Of a stretch of 21,733 nt of DNA, positions 1 through 9,853 are shown in pieces. Below the pieces are notes generated by a model. That model was not told where the DNA came from, ran no database searches, and saw only the letters and a program-made list of their open reading frames with translations. The stretch spans positions 93,647-115,379 of the forward strand of contig NW_003107092.1 in assembly GCF_000003605.2 (NCBI RefSeq), in the 5' to 3' direction. Both the position numbers and the translations under genes were made by a program. Origin of the DNA: Saccoglossus kowalevskii (lineage: Eukaryota > Hemichordata > Enteropneusta > Harrimaniidae). Each line of letters opens with the position of its first letter. Position 1 is the first letter of the stretch.

Positions 1-1085
1 AATCAGGGTATGCATTCAAAAGTTAAATAGTTTTAAGTGCACTTTCACCTAAAACGCATGATTTTAACCCAAAATCAACACCACTTAATATGGTATCATA
101 GTACATTATTGTAAACCATAAAACTCAAAAGTTTAAATAAAACTCTTTCAAATGATATATAACTTGATTGGTAAAAAGTATATTTTACTCATGTAATTAC
201 AGTAATTAGAGGCAATTAGAAATATAGTCTCCCAACCTGCATCTCTACCTTTATTAATTGAACGTGACAGTTTTAATTATTGTCAATTACCTGATATGGA
301 CTGATGTCGCCATACTGGGCATCATACTATAAAGCAAAGTCTGACTGAAGGTCATACGTCATATACTCACAGTTTCGTAATAGAATCATCGTGACATGCC
401 GGAAGCTACTGCTAGAATAGGTTGAAGCCGTCTCGGTTACTTACACGTGAAACACAAACGTTTAATTTTGAACAATAAAGAGCAATTCGAAATTATAGAA
501 AAAGGAAAAATTGTGAACTTGCCAACTGTGTTAAGCAAAGGCAGTATTAAAATAGGTGTTTGATTTTACAACCGAATCAGAATTTTTCAATGATTCAAAA
601 CACATCCACTGAGTTTCATGATTCTCCGTTCATTTTACTAATTTGAATATTGATTTGAGTCTTCACAATTACTGCAAATATCGAAATGATGGAAATGCTT
701 TTTTTCTTTCAAAATATACGATTTGCTGAAATAATGAGAGTATATTTTTCTCAATTTAAAAAAAAAGTTTTGTATATCCATTTTCTCATCGATGTACAAT
801 CACATCTAATAGAACTGCCGACCTAAGATACCACCAAGACAAATAATAACCAAACACGTTAGCGTTCGGTCAGAAAACTCAAATAAAAGAACATGGATCG
901 ACCATTGCAACAGGGAATATATTATACGTTACGGCACCCATTATCAACCGGAATTAATGTGTCCGATATTAAAAAGCGCAATTAGCTGCCCGTTTTATCG
1001 CTCCAATCACGTGAACGAGAAAGTTGAGACAACATCGGTGACTAATCAATATAACCTGGGGCATTCATGCAGAACGGGAGCAAGT

Positions 1086-1118
1086 ACTGTGAGGTAATTT
1101 TCCTCACAGTCCTCACAG
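1086..1118. repeat. perfect 9-bp stem hairpin with a repeated right arm
   Basis: actgtgagg at 1086-1094 pairs exactly with cctcacagt at 1102-1110 across a 7-nt loop. cctcacag is then repeated at 1111-1118, so the left arm has two alternative partners. A short + strand ORF (ATG at 1069) runs through it but has no recognised motif. Confidence 0.55.
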
Positions 1119-1730
1119 CTCGCGACATTATTGCATTCAGATATGCATTCTATATGTGAGTATGGAGATATATGATTAATAAAAAAGTAGAGAAATACAT
1201 GCTCTTAGGTTGAATTTATTAAATTTACTCTTGACGTATGAGCCTTGTTAACTATTGTCCTGACAATGCACATGTGGCCCTTTTTGAACGGAAGCGACTT
1301 TTCACATAATAAAAACATGCAATGGTCGATTTTGTGTTCAGCTGACAAGTTACTTACTTAGAAACGATATTAAAGAAAGAACCGTAATAAGTGAATTGTG
1401 ATATCGGGTTTAAAGAACAAGTCCGGTATCGTCCATATGTTAATGGTCTTTTCGAAACCATTTTAAACAATCTAATATCCTGGTCACGAATGTGATATTT
1501 CATTTAATATTTTCGTCAATATATTTTGTATCGTCTCATTTGTATATGTAAACCATCGCCAGTCCTTAAACACAATTCAACTCCAAATGTTGCCCCACAT
1601 ATTTTCCCCTTCAGCACGTTATCCGACCTTAAGTTAGACCGTTGTGATTTTACTCACGAACCCATCAATTAACTCACTTTCTCATTTAAAACATACGACA
1701 ATTATCAATTATTTAAGCATTTGAAGTTTG

Positions 1731-2030
1731 TTCGGTACACATACATGTCCGTGGTTGCCTCGTAACACATACGTACTTGTTTGCGGTTCTTGTATGAAAT
1801 ATACGCCCGTCATAGCCTCATTTGAGGTTGGTTCACGACAAATACAGTCTCGTTAGTGCTCGGCTAATGGCGTATATGCCACTCATTCAAGGTTGTGTGT
1901 GATACACCCTAGACTGGGGTAGGTACATGACGTATAAACTCTTATACATTCACGAGATTCCTTTTGTTCAAGGTTGGTTCACGATATGTAGGCTCTCCTT
2001 CAAAACTGATGCATGAGATTTGTTCCTCCA
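1731..2030. repeat. diverged short repeat cluster
   Basis: A motif of the form AGGTTGGTTCACGA recurs: gaggttggttcacgac near 1824, aaggttgtgtgtgata near 1890 and aaggttggttcacgat near 1970. Each copy lies within a similar context (a CTCATT or TTGTTC-like start, then ACAGTCTC, ACCCTAGAC or TAGGCTCTC). Spacing is about 65-80 bp. This looks like an old, decayed tandem array; copy boundaries cannot be fixed by eye. Confidence 0.4.
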
Positions 2031-2480
2031 CGTTCGTGTATAACTAACTTATATTAACCAGAATTATCAGAATTATTTAACTTCCTATTTATATTTATGA
2101 TACATATTTATTGTCACGGTATTGTCACGGTCATCACAGTGTCCATATTGTTAACATCACGAAGTATACATTTGTATACGTTTTGTGTACGATTTGAGAT
2201 ATTTTTGCGACGTGGACTGTGCAGGCATTCGTTGTTCCCCGCCCTGCAAGGCAGTGTTTAATATACAGCTAACTACTACGAATAATCAAATATCACATTT
2301 TACCCAAAAGCAAACAAAAATATGAAAACAGCTGTAATCGAAATCAGTTATATATTATTGTTAAACATTTCCCCATTATTCTATAAAAGATGTTAAACTT
2401 GACAGTAGAAATATATTAGGTGCTCACCAGGTCACATGTGCCGTCATCCTTAGTAATATATTGTACATGAAACAGTTGAA

Positions 2481-2488
2481 TGACGTCA
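2481..2488. promoter_or_regulatory. consensus cAMP response element (first copy)
   Basis: This is an exact TGACGTCA palindrome, the full CREB/ATF consensus, followed by TTAGAG. It lies about 3.8 kb upstream of the first firm receptor exon. Function is inferred from the motif only; an 8-bp match can occur by chance. Confidence 0.35.
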
Positions 2489-2564
2489 TTAGAGCTCAAC
2501 GGGTTTTATTGCTTACATATGACATCATCTTAGTAGTATAGACTGTTAGTAAAACGAATCACAG

Positions 2565-2572
2565 TGACGTCA
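2565..2572. promoter_or_regulatory. consensus cAMP response element (second copy)
   Basis: This is a second exact TGACGTCA, followed by GAGAG, 84 bp downstream of the first and at the equivalent place in the diverged repeat. Paired full CREs are less likely by chance than one, but duplication explains the pairing without selection. Confidence 0.35.
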
Positions 2573-2580
2573 GAGAGTAG

Positions 2581-4970
2581 TAAACAAATTGTCTAAAATA
2601 GGATAATACCGGATAATCTAATAAATTGCAAGATGCACGTGCATTGAATCGGGAATGAGTAAATCTTAAATAAAACATTGTTACTCATAAACTCTTAGTA
2701 CCCCTAACATAACTTGCCATCGTTAAAAATTGGCATACACTGGTGACATGTTAAGGGCTTACTTAACGTCCAACATGAATCCTATCTAACTCTGGTCATT
2801 AACGCGTCAAATGAAACCGTCACGGTGTGTGCAACTGTCAATTGCACGCATATGAGGTCACAGTTTGTCGTTGACGTATATTTGCAAGAATCATTGTTCA
2901 CATCAACTTTTCCCATCACGACTTTAATCCAGACTGCTTTAATATTTTTAGATGGTATTATAACTCAGCGTGGTAGTAATATTAGAATATTCATGATCAA
3001 CGCGTGACGTTAATATCAATATCGCCACGATGTATTGGCAAATGCTGCAGTAGTATCCATGGAAACATATTTAAAATCACTTGACTTTAAACGTAAAGTG
3101 ACACAGGGGCAATCGCTATGGTAATATGTGATGTCAATTCTACTAACCTTACAACCCTAAAACTGTTTCAATCGGCGGTATTGGTTTAAAATCCTCATTT
3201 TAGGTCTTGCGGTTACTGTGAGCAAACGATTCCTTTTTATATGCAAGCAATAATGTTATATTGCATCATAAATTGAAACCGTTACACATGGGTTCCTACT
3301 GTGGGTTAACGCGTTTATCATATCAAGAAAACTAATACGCTTTTGCCGAATTTAAGAATTCTCACGATCTCACTTCATGATATTGGTCAATTCAGTTTCT
3401 TTTCAAATAACTGCTAGTGATTGATCATTTCAATTATCTGATTGTAAAATGCTATCATGACTACCCGAAATCGGACTATTTGACTACAATCCATTTTCAC
3501 TCAAGGATATAATTGCGTGTAAGACATGCAATGTCGGAACAAAGTATGCTATCAATTTTGACTACTGTAATCCTCAACGAATATGCTAGGAATTACATCC
3601 ATCATTTACATTTACTACGCAATCCATTCAACTTTAAAGATTCACAGCAGACAATTACAAATGTATGTGTTTTCCATAGGTGTGTGGCACATGTGATATA
3701 CATATGTTTGCATTAGAGACTACTGGTATGACGTACACATGAATTAAATATCGGAGCAACAAATTAAGGCTTACTTTACATAGCAAAACAAGATCAAGGT
3801 TTAAATAGTGTCACTATGTGAGAGAATCTTTTATGGGGAAAATACGTTTTACGATGAATGTAAAATTGCCAGCTATGGCCGTTCTAATTTGACTCAATGT
3901 ATCATGGGTACGTGCGTGAACATATATCATATCGTCGTTGAACATGATACACTCTTAACTGCGGATCGAAGTTGGTTGTAATTCAGGAAGCTAGGCGCCA
4001 TAATGCACGATGTGACAGAAATGATGAATGTGTGTTATCGATTTTTAATCAGAAAGCTATGTAAATTAGACGTAATTACCCAACATGTGACCATTTATCA
4101 CACTACAATAGGGACAAATTGATGTCACGTTTGTTAGACAATTTGTACTTTCACCGCAGTGTAATACGATTTCTATGTAAATATACGACCTGTGATGACT
4201 AACCAGAAAAAACATCTAAGTCATAAATAGGTGTTATTCCAGTATTGTATTGATTACACCCTATTGATAGCAATTGAGGGCGCCATATAGAGATCATTAG
4301 TAGCATGGATGAATTATGCAATAAATGGAGCAGAACACTGAGAGTGACTTTGTTCACAAACAAGAGTAATATCTTTTAAAAGCAGTATATTCATTCGTGT
4401 AAAATCAATGTTAGAAAACACTTATTTACATTGTGTGCGATATATTTAGATGTTGCACGTAAAAGTTTTTGTTGAGGCGTCAAGTAGACATGGGTACATT
4501 GAGAGCATATAGTAAGAGCTTTTTCTGAATACAAGAAATTGGGTGGATCATATATACATATGAAACAGTGCTGACATACAGAAGCGTCGTGATGGGGAAT
4601 ACTGTGAGAATTGTTGGTTGTACTGAAGCATTAGCCTCACAAAATACATTCCTTCCCTGCCCTCGTGGGGGATTTTTTTCCCGCAATCTATCAAAGGTTA
4701 CGTCGTGGGGCAAGTTAAGTGTGGTGTACCACGGGGAAAACGATTCGTATCATACACAACTTGTTTATAGGAATGATTAGGTTGTAATGAAAGACCATGT
4801 GCACATAAGAATACTGGTGTTGTCGAAATATGAAATGGGGACACTAGTATTATTGTGGCATACATAGACTTGCAATGACCTGTATGGGCACTAAGATTAA
4901 GAACACTAATGGCTGTATAGGGATTGACCAATGCAGGCATGCATTACGTCATAATCTTACGAGAAACATG
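2581..4970. other. non-coding DNA
   Basis: This stretch holds no gene I can support. Small ORFs occur on both strands (for example + at 2825, 3513 and 4568, and - at 4480-4713 and 4698-4940). They lack family motifs, overlap each other in opposite directions and look like chance openings. The ORF ending near 3716 could be read as an exon with a GTATGT donor at 3662, but its peptide does not match the missing receptor N-terminus. Confidence 0.5.
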
Positions 4971-4972
4971 TA

Positions 4973-5246
4973 TGGCAGTGCTGCCTCTATGGAGCTTATA
5001 AAATAAACCATTGGAGCAATAATAACATTGCCGCCCAACGACAACGTTCAGATAATTCATTGGGCATTTTAAACATTGCTGCTTCTATGACAACCTCGAG
5101 ATAAACAATGTGGATAACATGAAACTATGCCTTTTACAACATTGAGATAAACTATGGTACAATATAAACATTGCTGTTACTATGACAACCATGAGATACA
5201 CCAGGAGACAATATGAAGATCACTGCCTCTATGGCAACTGTGGAAC
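4973..5246. repeat. degenerate tandem repeat with CATTGCTGC...TATGACAACC core
   Basis: Related blocks recur: cagtgctgcctctatgg (about 4976), acattgccgccc...gacaacg (about 5035), acattgctgcttctatgac (about 5074), acattgctgttactatgac (about 5168) and gatcactgcctctatggc (about 5218). A partial acattgagataaactatgg copy lies near 5139. Most copies continue with a GAGATAAAC-like segment. Spacing ranges from about 40 to 95 bp. This is an old, decayed array immediately upstream of the putative 5' exon. Confidence 0.55.
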
Positions 5247-5449
5247 CTCAGGGTTCTAGCCATTACCTAAACACAGTTGTGCATTACTGGATTCTACATA
5301 AGTCACTGTCTTGAATTCCAAATAAATGTTACTTCACAAATTCTTATAAAGCACCAGAAAGAATTATTTATTAATTTATTTGTTATAATTACATTGTAGT
5401 TTTACCATTTTGAATATCTATAGAGCTGGCTTTTCTGTCATAGCCATGT

Positions 5450-5719
5450 ATGCATAAATGTGTAGTATTGCCAATATTACTAATTATTTGTGAATCGCAC
5501 AGGCTGAACGATCATATAGATGCACGTCTCAAGTGCAATCGTACCATACAAATGTGTAGACAAGAAGCCAATGACGCTCGCTTCCCTGTAGTAATTCATT
5601 TTATAAAACCATTAAACCGTACGCAAGTTATCATTAAGCCATTCAAGCAGTTTGATGTGCATCCACCCTCTATGTGCGTAATGGCGCTATGTACTTTTCT
5701 TGACCTGCTAGTTGAGTGA
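5450..5719 (+). CDS. ORF with signal-peptide-like start; possible 5' exon of the receptor
   Basis: This 89-codon ORF starts MHKC, continues with a hydrophobic VVLPILLIIC and then ESHRLND, as a cleavable signal peptide would. Two NRT sequons follow. The base composition is noticeably less AT-rich than its flanks. It lies about 530 bp upstream of the first firm receptor exon and on the same strand. A weak resemblance to the missing nicotinic N-terminus can be drawn: HRLNDHI resembles the HRLL.DL start of the first helix, and PVVIHF...L..TQVI resembles V.V.F.L.L.QIID. However, the spacing is off by several residues and no good phase-0 donor follows. The best are GAT/GTGCAT near 5656 and TGC/GTAATG near 5679. 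An acceptor-like site (cttttctgtcatag, ending 5443) precedes it. It could instead be a small secreted peptide or chance. Confidence 0.25.
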   Translation: MHKCVVLPILLIICESHRLNDHIDARLKCNRTIQMCRQEANDARFPVVIHFIKPLNRTQVIIKPFKQFDVHPPSMCVMALCTFLDLLVE

Positions 5720-6251
5720 ACTAAAGAAATGAAGTAATCAACAGAGTCCCTCAAACGCACAAGGTCATACCTTCAAACGCGGTCTGCTATAAATAATTTA
5801 AAATCGCTCTCTATGCATTTAGATGCTATTTAAATTTATTTGAATAATCCACTAATCTGTTAATCCCAACACAGCTTCTTGGTTTTATTAAAGTACGTTT
5901 TAACATCATAAAATGTAATGAACATCCTAGATTCGTGAATATTTATATTTCTACGACCACATATTTCTTCATGTTCTCTTACAAGGTACAAATGTAGGCA
6001 AACAATGCCCCTCCAATTACCAACACATATTCATGCGCACACCCCTACGCTTTATGGCAACACCTTAATTGAACACAGTGGGTCAAAGAACTACAACCAG
6101 TTGCAAAGCAATCGGTGCAAACCCAGTCAATGTGTAATGTGATGAAATATTGATCAATCAGTATTGTGTATGTTGCCAATCATTAACACATACATATATA
6201 AGAACACGAGAATGCTTTCTGACTTACTCTGTAATTACTTTTTTTCCGCAG
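5720..6251 (+). other. non-coding DNA upstream of the 45-bp exon (presumed intron)
   Basis: No coding signal was seen. The 3' end is a good intron end (attactttttttccgcag), so this stretch must be the distal part of an intron whose 5' exon is uncertain. Confidence 0.6.
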
Positions 6252-6296
6252 GATGAACGGTACCAAATAATCACCACTCGAGTATGGCTTCACCAG
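6252..6296 (+). CDS. nicotinic-like Cys-loop receptor subunit, 45-bp internal exon (start of loop D region)
   Basis: This exon encodes 15 residues beginning DERYQIITT and ending VWLHQ. That is the strongly conserved strand leading into loop D of nicotinic acetylcholine receptor subunits (family pattern: DE.NQ...TNVWL.Q.W). It is flanked by a strong acceptor (long T-tract, then ccgcag, AG at 6250-6251) and a perfect donor (CAG/GTAAGT at 6297). Both ends are phase 0. The 45-bp length and phase equal the corresponding exon of vertebrate CHRN genes, as I know them. It is too short to appear in an ORF scan and was recognised by its protein motif. The next exon continues it in frame with QWND. The preceding exon, which should carry the signal peptide and N-terminal helix, was not firmly found. 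Family assignment is secure; subtype is not. Confidence 0.93.
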
Positions 6297-6682
6297 GTAA
6301 GTCGCGTCTAACAGAACGTGCCCTTTCGATAAAGATTGGTCAATAATTGCCTAACATGCCGTGTACCTTTCATGTCGTGACAGAATAATCGTCTACTGTG
6401 ATGACGGTAGTGCGTATATAATTACACCGTATATCGCTTCAGATTTGTCAAATCACCGTTTGATTGTTATAATGTTGAATAATAGTTCATAGTGGTTGCG
6501 TAAATATAGTTGCTTCATATACTTTATTCAATATCATTTATCGGTAATATTATTCATAATTGTGGTACAGAAATAAGTGTAATTCTTCTAAAAAGGCATC
6601 CAGATCCAAGGGATTTGGGTTTCCTATGATTGCTTGAAACTGTTCTGATTATATTATTATTATTATATAACTTTATATATAG
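6297..6682 (+). other. receptor intron, 386 bp
   Basis: It opens with GTAAGT and closes with atatatag. The last 40 bp contain a short ATT run (about 6651-6668) in place of a clear pyrimidine tract, so the acceptor is weak. Nothing else was recognised. Confidence 0.85.
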
Positions 6683-6792
6683 CAATGGAACGATACACGA
6701 CTGAAATGGAACCCAGAACAATATGGCGGACTAAACACAATTGTGGTTACCATGGATACTATATGGACACCTGATACGTCACTGTTAAACAG
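6683..6792 (+). CDS. nicotinic-like Cys-loop receptor subunit, 110-bp internal exon (loops D and A)
   Basis: This exon encodes QWNDTRLKWNPEQYGG, then IWTPDTSLLN, and ends with two bases of a split Ser codon (AG/C). The family pattern is .W.D..L.W.P..Y, then W.PD..LYN.AD. The loop D Trp (residue 17, Trp55 by alpha7 numbering) is kept. The loop A Tyr (Tyr93 in alpha7) is replaced by Leu50. N18-D-T is a possible N-glycosylation sequon within loop D. The acceptor is a modest AT-rich tract ending atatatag (AG at 6681-6682). The donor is AACAG/GTATTG. It starts in phase 0 and ends after two bases of a codon. Its length of exactly 110 bp and its phase match the homologous vertebrate CHRN exon, which supports the boundaries. 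Confidence 0.93.
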
Positions 6793-8456
6793 GTATTGTA
6801 CGGTCATATCATATTAATATAAGTTGTTGCATTCGAACTAAACAACACGATTACAGAGTTCAACAAACTTCCAACGGTTCATGTAGAAGTCGTCACAGTC
6901 TTAGTAATGAACATTATTGCTGGATATTAGTACAGATGAAGTCAATGACGGTTAATAGTGTGGCCGTATAATTAAGGTGAACAGGAATCAGGATTCAAAA
7001 TAGATAACGAACGTGTTCGCTTAATATATCTTTGAGCTTTGATAGATGCGATGTGACTACATGACGACATTTGGTATTTTTTTTTTATTACATGAGTTAT
7101 ACATACCTGTCTGAGTTGTGGTTACGGTAAACATTAATCAAATTTTGTTCTTATTATGCCATCTTTTCTCAATTACTGACAACGTAAATTTAAACTGGAA
7201 TTTGGTTTAAAAGAGCAAACACATTCAGGTGTTATATTGTTTGCTGTGCTTCCAAGATTTGAACATGTGCAGAAAAAATGATATCCAATGCATATAGCAG
7301 CAAAAAAAAGGGTACTCTAGAAACACTTTCACTGTAGTGTCGATGAATATATATCGTGTTTAAGGTAATTAATGCACAAGTTTTTCTTAAAGCAAGAAAC
7401 TTCTAGCAAACATACTATGTGAACGCGCAGAATAACGTGTTGATTTTATTATAATTCTTCACTGTGTTTGCCGTCGTACACACACATTATTATTTTGTAC
7501 GTACCTTCACTGACGATGAGGGACTGATTTACTTAAAGGCATATAATGAACCAATAATTTCTTAAACACTGTCAAATTAGAAATTGTGGTGTGAGCTGTT
7601 TTATTAAGCTATTCCTATATTTAATACGGTCAAAAGTATATTAACTTAACGGAAATAATTATTGTGAAAAATACAACGGCACAATTAATAGACAGACAGG
7701 ACGGCGAAGAATGATCTAGGCATGTTTGTTGCTGGTGGGGTTGATGACGACCGCAAGACAGATCAGAGTTTACACAACCACGCATACAAGTAAATTCCAT
7801 ACATGTTCAAGAGTTGGAGATGATTAAGTTTCCCTTTGGGCGTTATATTGCAAAGAATCCCTTGTCACGACTAAACATAGAATCATAATCAAAGAACGTG
7901 GTACAGCGCATGAAAAAATATTAAATATAGACAACGTGCGCATAAGATAAAGATTGCGTAATTTGCTGCGACCTTTTGGTTATTTATTGTGAATCCCAAG
8001 GTATTTTCTCATTTTTTTTTGGAATAGTATACTAAGAACAATCACCCCGGAAGGGATTCTAAACATCTCCAAATGCGGTTCTCGTGAGCATGTTTCGTTA
8101 ATTCACTAGGCACACATGAGGATTATTTATTTTAAGCAGTTTAATGTATTGTTGTGTTGAAATAACCGATGAAAAATTGATTTTAGAAACTTTCGATGTG
8201 TAATTACAATCTTTATGGAGAGTTTGATTGGTATAAGCACAGTCATGCAAATAGTATGTTTGTTCGTGAAATGTTTTGTCTTGTAGATTACAGCAAAGCT
8301 ATGAAAGAATTATTTTTAGGAAGGTTAGAAACGATTAAAACAATATCTACGTTGTAAAGGGCATTTCGTGCACACATTTACGCCACAGGCGAGAGGTGCC
8401 GCTAGATGGCGCGACTACCAAGAATGGTGTATTTAACTTTACTTTGTTTCTTGTAG
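6793..8456 (+). other. receptor intron, 1664 bp
   Basis: It opens with GTATTG and closes with ttgtttcttgtag. It contains homopolymer T runs (about 7077-7087 and 8013-8020) and a CTCF-like motif 45 bp before its end (listed separately). No other gene or mobile element was recognised. Confidence 0.85.
8399..8412 (+). promoter_or_regulatory. CTCF-like motif
   Basis: CCGCTAGATGGCGC fits the bilaterian CTCF core (CCASYAGRKGGCRS) at 13 of 14 positions; only the third base differs. It stands out as a GC-rich island in an AT-rich intron, 45 bp before the main exon. A related TAGATGGCGC lies at 12175-12184. Binding is inferred from the motif alone. Confidence 0.35.
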
Positions 8457-9552
8457 CGCCGACAGCGAATTTGGCGGTTTTCCCAGGATGTACCTTCCTG
8501 ACTTGACAGCAGTTATTACGTCCGCGGGAACAGTGATCCAGTCGATTCCAGCCATACTAAGGACTCCATGCACCATGGATATAACCTACTTCCCAGTGGA
8601 CACCCAAATATGTTATATAAGGTTCGGACTGTGGATGTACGTCAACAGACAAGTGCAGCTGATCTTGAAAAGAGATAACGTACCAAAGGAAAACTTCGTG
8701 CCTAACTCTGAGTGGGATATTATTGGGACGAGAGGGCGCGCTGCGATCTCTCCGTTTCTCTTAATCAACAATGAGCCCTGTACCGACGTGACTTTTGATA
8801 TAACGATAAAACGGAAACCATTATACTATGCAGCGAACTTGATCATTCCATGTGTGTTGGTGAACTTCCTTACTGTTGTTGTGTTTTCGCTTCCATCGGA
8901 CTCCACTGAAAAAGTTAATTTAAGCATTTCCCTTCTACTAACGCTCTATGTCTTCAGCCTACTCGTGGCGGAGTTGCTTCCACCGACATCCAATATGGTG
9001 CCGATGCTCACCGCCTATTTGATATTCAGTATGATGTTAATAGCTGTGTCTGTATCTATGACAACACTGGTTGCCATGGTGTGCCAGAACTCAACTGGGA
9101 GGCGTCACGTGCCACACTGGGTTAAAGTGGTTTTCTATCGGGGAATCGCAAAAATAATATTTGTAGATGTGGATAAAAAATTCTTCCGCTGTATGTCACC
9201 CAGGGCAAAATTAAAACGCTGCCAAAAGTTTAACAATGTGTACGATGCTTTTGAAGGCGAGACTTCATTTATAGCGTTAAGAGAACGAGCTCGAGAGGAA
9301 GCGGAAATACAGCACACACTAGGACTGGTCCATAGCCATGTGTCGGCTATAAAGACTCACTGGAAGCGAAACCCGGTGAAGAATTCCTCACATCATTTTC
9401 AAACCAATTCAAAACAGGGAATGTATTGGAGAAAACAAATACGGCAAATGCGAAACTGTTTTACAACAGGACTCGAACAAAAAACTGCTAAAATGTCCAA
9501 GTACCTTAGTGTATTTTTGCAGCATTTGGTTCCAAACGAGGAGAGGATCGAG
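8457..9552 (+). CDS. nicotinic-like Cys-loop receptor subunit, main exon (Cys-loop, loops B/C, M1-M3, cytoplasmic loop)
   Basis: After the split Ser52 the exon reads ADSEFGG. The Cys-loop is C90-x13-C104 with TYFPVD inside, where most subunits have FPFD. Loop B keeps its Trp (W111 in FGLWMY). Loop C reads FLLINNEPCTD, where alpha subunits have YxCCxEPYPD: both Tyr and both vicinal Cys are absent, and Cys160 replaces the second Tyr. M1 is about 175-195 (NLIIPCVLVNFLTVVVF). M2 is bounded by Glu203 (-1') and Glu224 (20'), with Leu213 at 9', which predicts a cation pore. M3 is about 234-260. A basic cytoplasmic loop of roughly 155-160 residues follows, ending in the amphipathic MA helix. The acceptor is ctttgtttcttgtag and the donor GAG/GTAAGT (phase 0). 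The ATG at 8488 opens the longest ORF but is internal to the exon, not the gene start. Confidence 0.96.
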
Positions 9553-9807
9553 GTAAGTTCAGATTAACATATATGGTAATTATACTCGTCAACCGAATCA
9601 CATGTCTCCAACTATTTTAAGACAAATAGGTGTCCGAAGGCCTTCAAAAGCGCTGGTATAGTGTGGCTTGTGTCATGTACGTGCACACTATTGTATATTT
9701 TACAGTACTGCGAATATAATGATATGAAACTGAAATATACTCTTAAATATCTCATAGTTACACAGGCAGTGATGTTCGTTGACGTAGTAATTAATAATGA
9801 CCACAAG

Positions 9808-9822
9808 CCCCCCCCCCTCCCC
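9808..9822. repeat. C-rich tract
   Basis: This is a run of ten C residues, one T, then four more C residues, lying just upstream of the 44-bp minisatellite. It is simple-sequence DNA and prone to length error or polymorphism. Confidence 0.9.
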
Positions 9823-9853
9823 GATCCATATGTACATGAGCAATAGTGGTAAT

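Larger units (their letters stand above)
1..2420. other. upstream non-coding DNA
   Basis: No gene is supported here. One + frame is open from about 813 to 1094, but it has no recognisable motif, and such lengths are expected by chance in DNA of this composition and size. A short hairpin (1086-1110) and a diverged repeat cluster (1731-2030) are listed separately. The missing first exon or exons of the receptor and its promoter could lie in this stretch or upstream of the window. Confidence 0.5.
2421..2580. repeat. two-copy diverged tandem repeat, each copy with a consensus CRE
   Basis: cgtcatccttagtaatata (2442-2460) is matched by catcatcttagtagtata (2523-2540). Both copies are followed by a spacer and then TGACGTCA, at 2481-2488 and 2565-2572 respectively. 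The units are about 80-89 bp with small indels. Sharing the octamer at the same relative position in both copies suggests duplication of a block that already contained it. Confidence 0.6.

Noticed and set aside
813-1094. Long stop-free + frame of about 94 codons
   Set aside because: It has no motif, no clear splice sites and no good start. Several such openings are expected by chance in six frames of this window.
1069-1158. Short ORF (MQNGSKYCEVIFLTVLTA...) as a signal-peptide first exon, with GTGAGT at its end
   Set aside because: The hydrophobic core is short and overlaps a hairpin, and nothing links it to the receptor; it is too weak to annotate.
3513-3716. + strand ORF ending near a GTATGT donor as the missing receptor exon
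   Set aside because: No pyrimidine-rich acceptor precedes it, and its residues do not fit the nicotinic N-terminal helix or first strand.
8488-8490. ATG that opens the 359-codon ORF as the receptor start codon
   Set aside because: The frame stays open upstream to a good acceptor at 8456. The upstream residues (ADSEFGGFPR) align with the family, and the 110-bp exon joins in phase, so this Met is internal.
9553-9567. VSSD and stop as the true C-terminus
   Set aside because: A perfect GTAAGT donor sits at 9553, and the M4 exon at 11482 continues the family pattern in phase.
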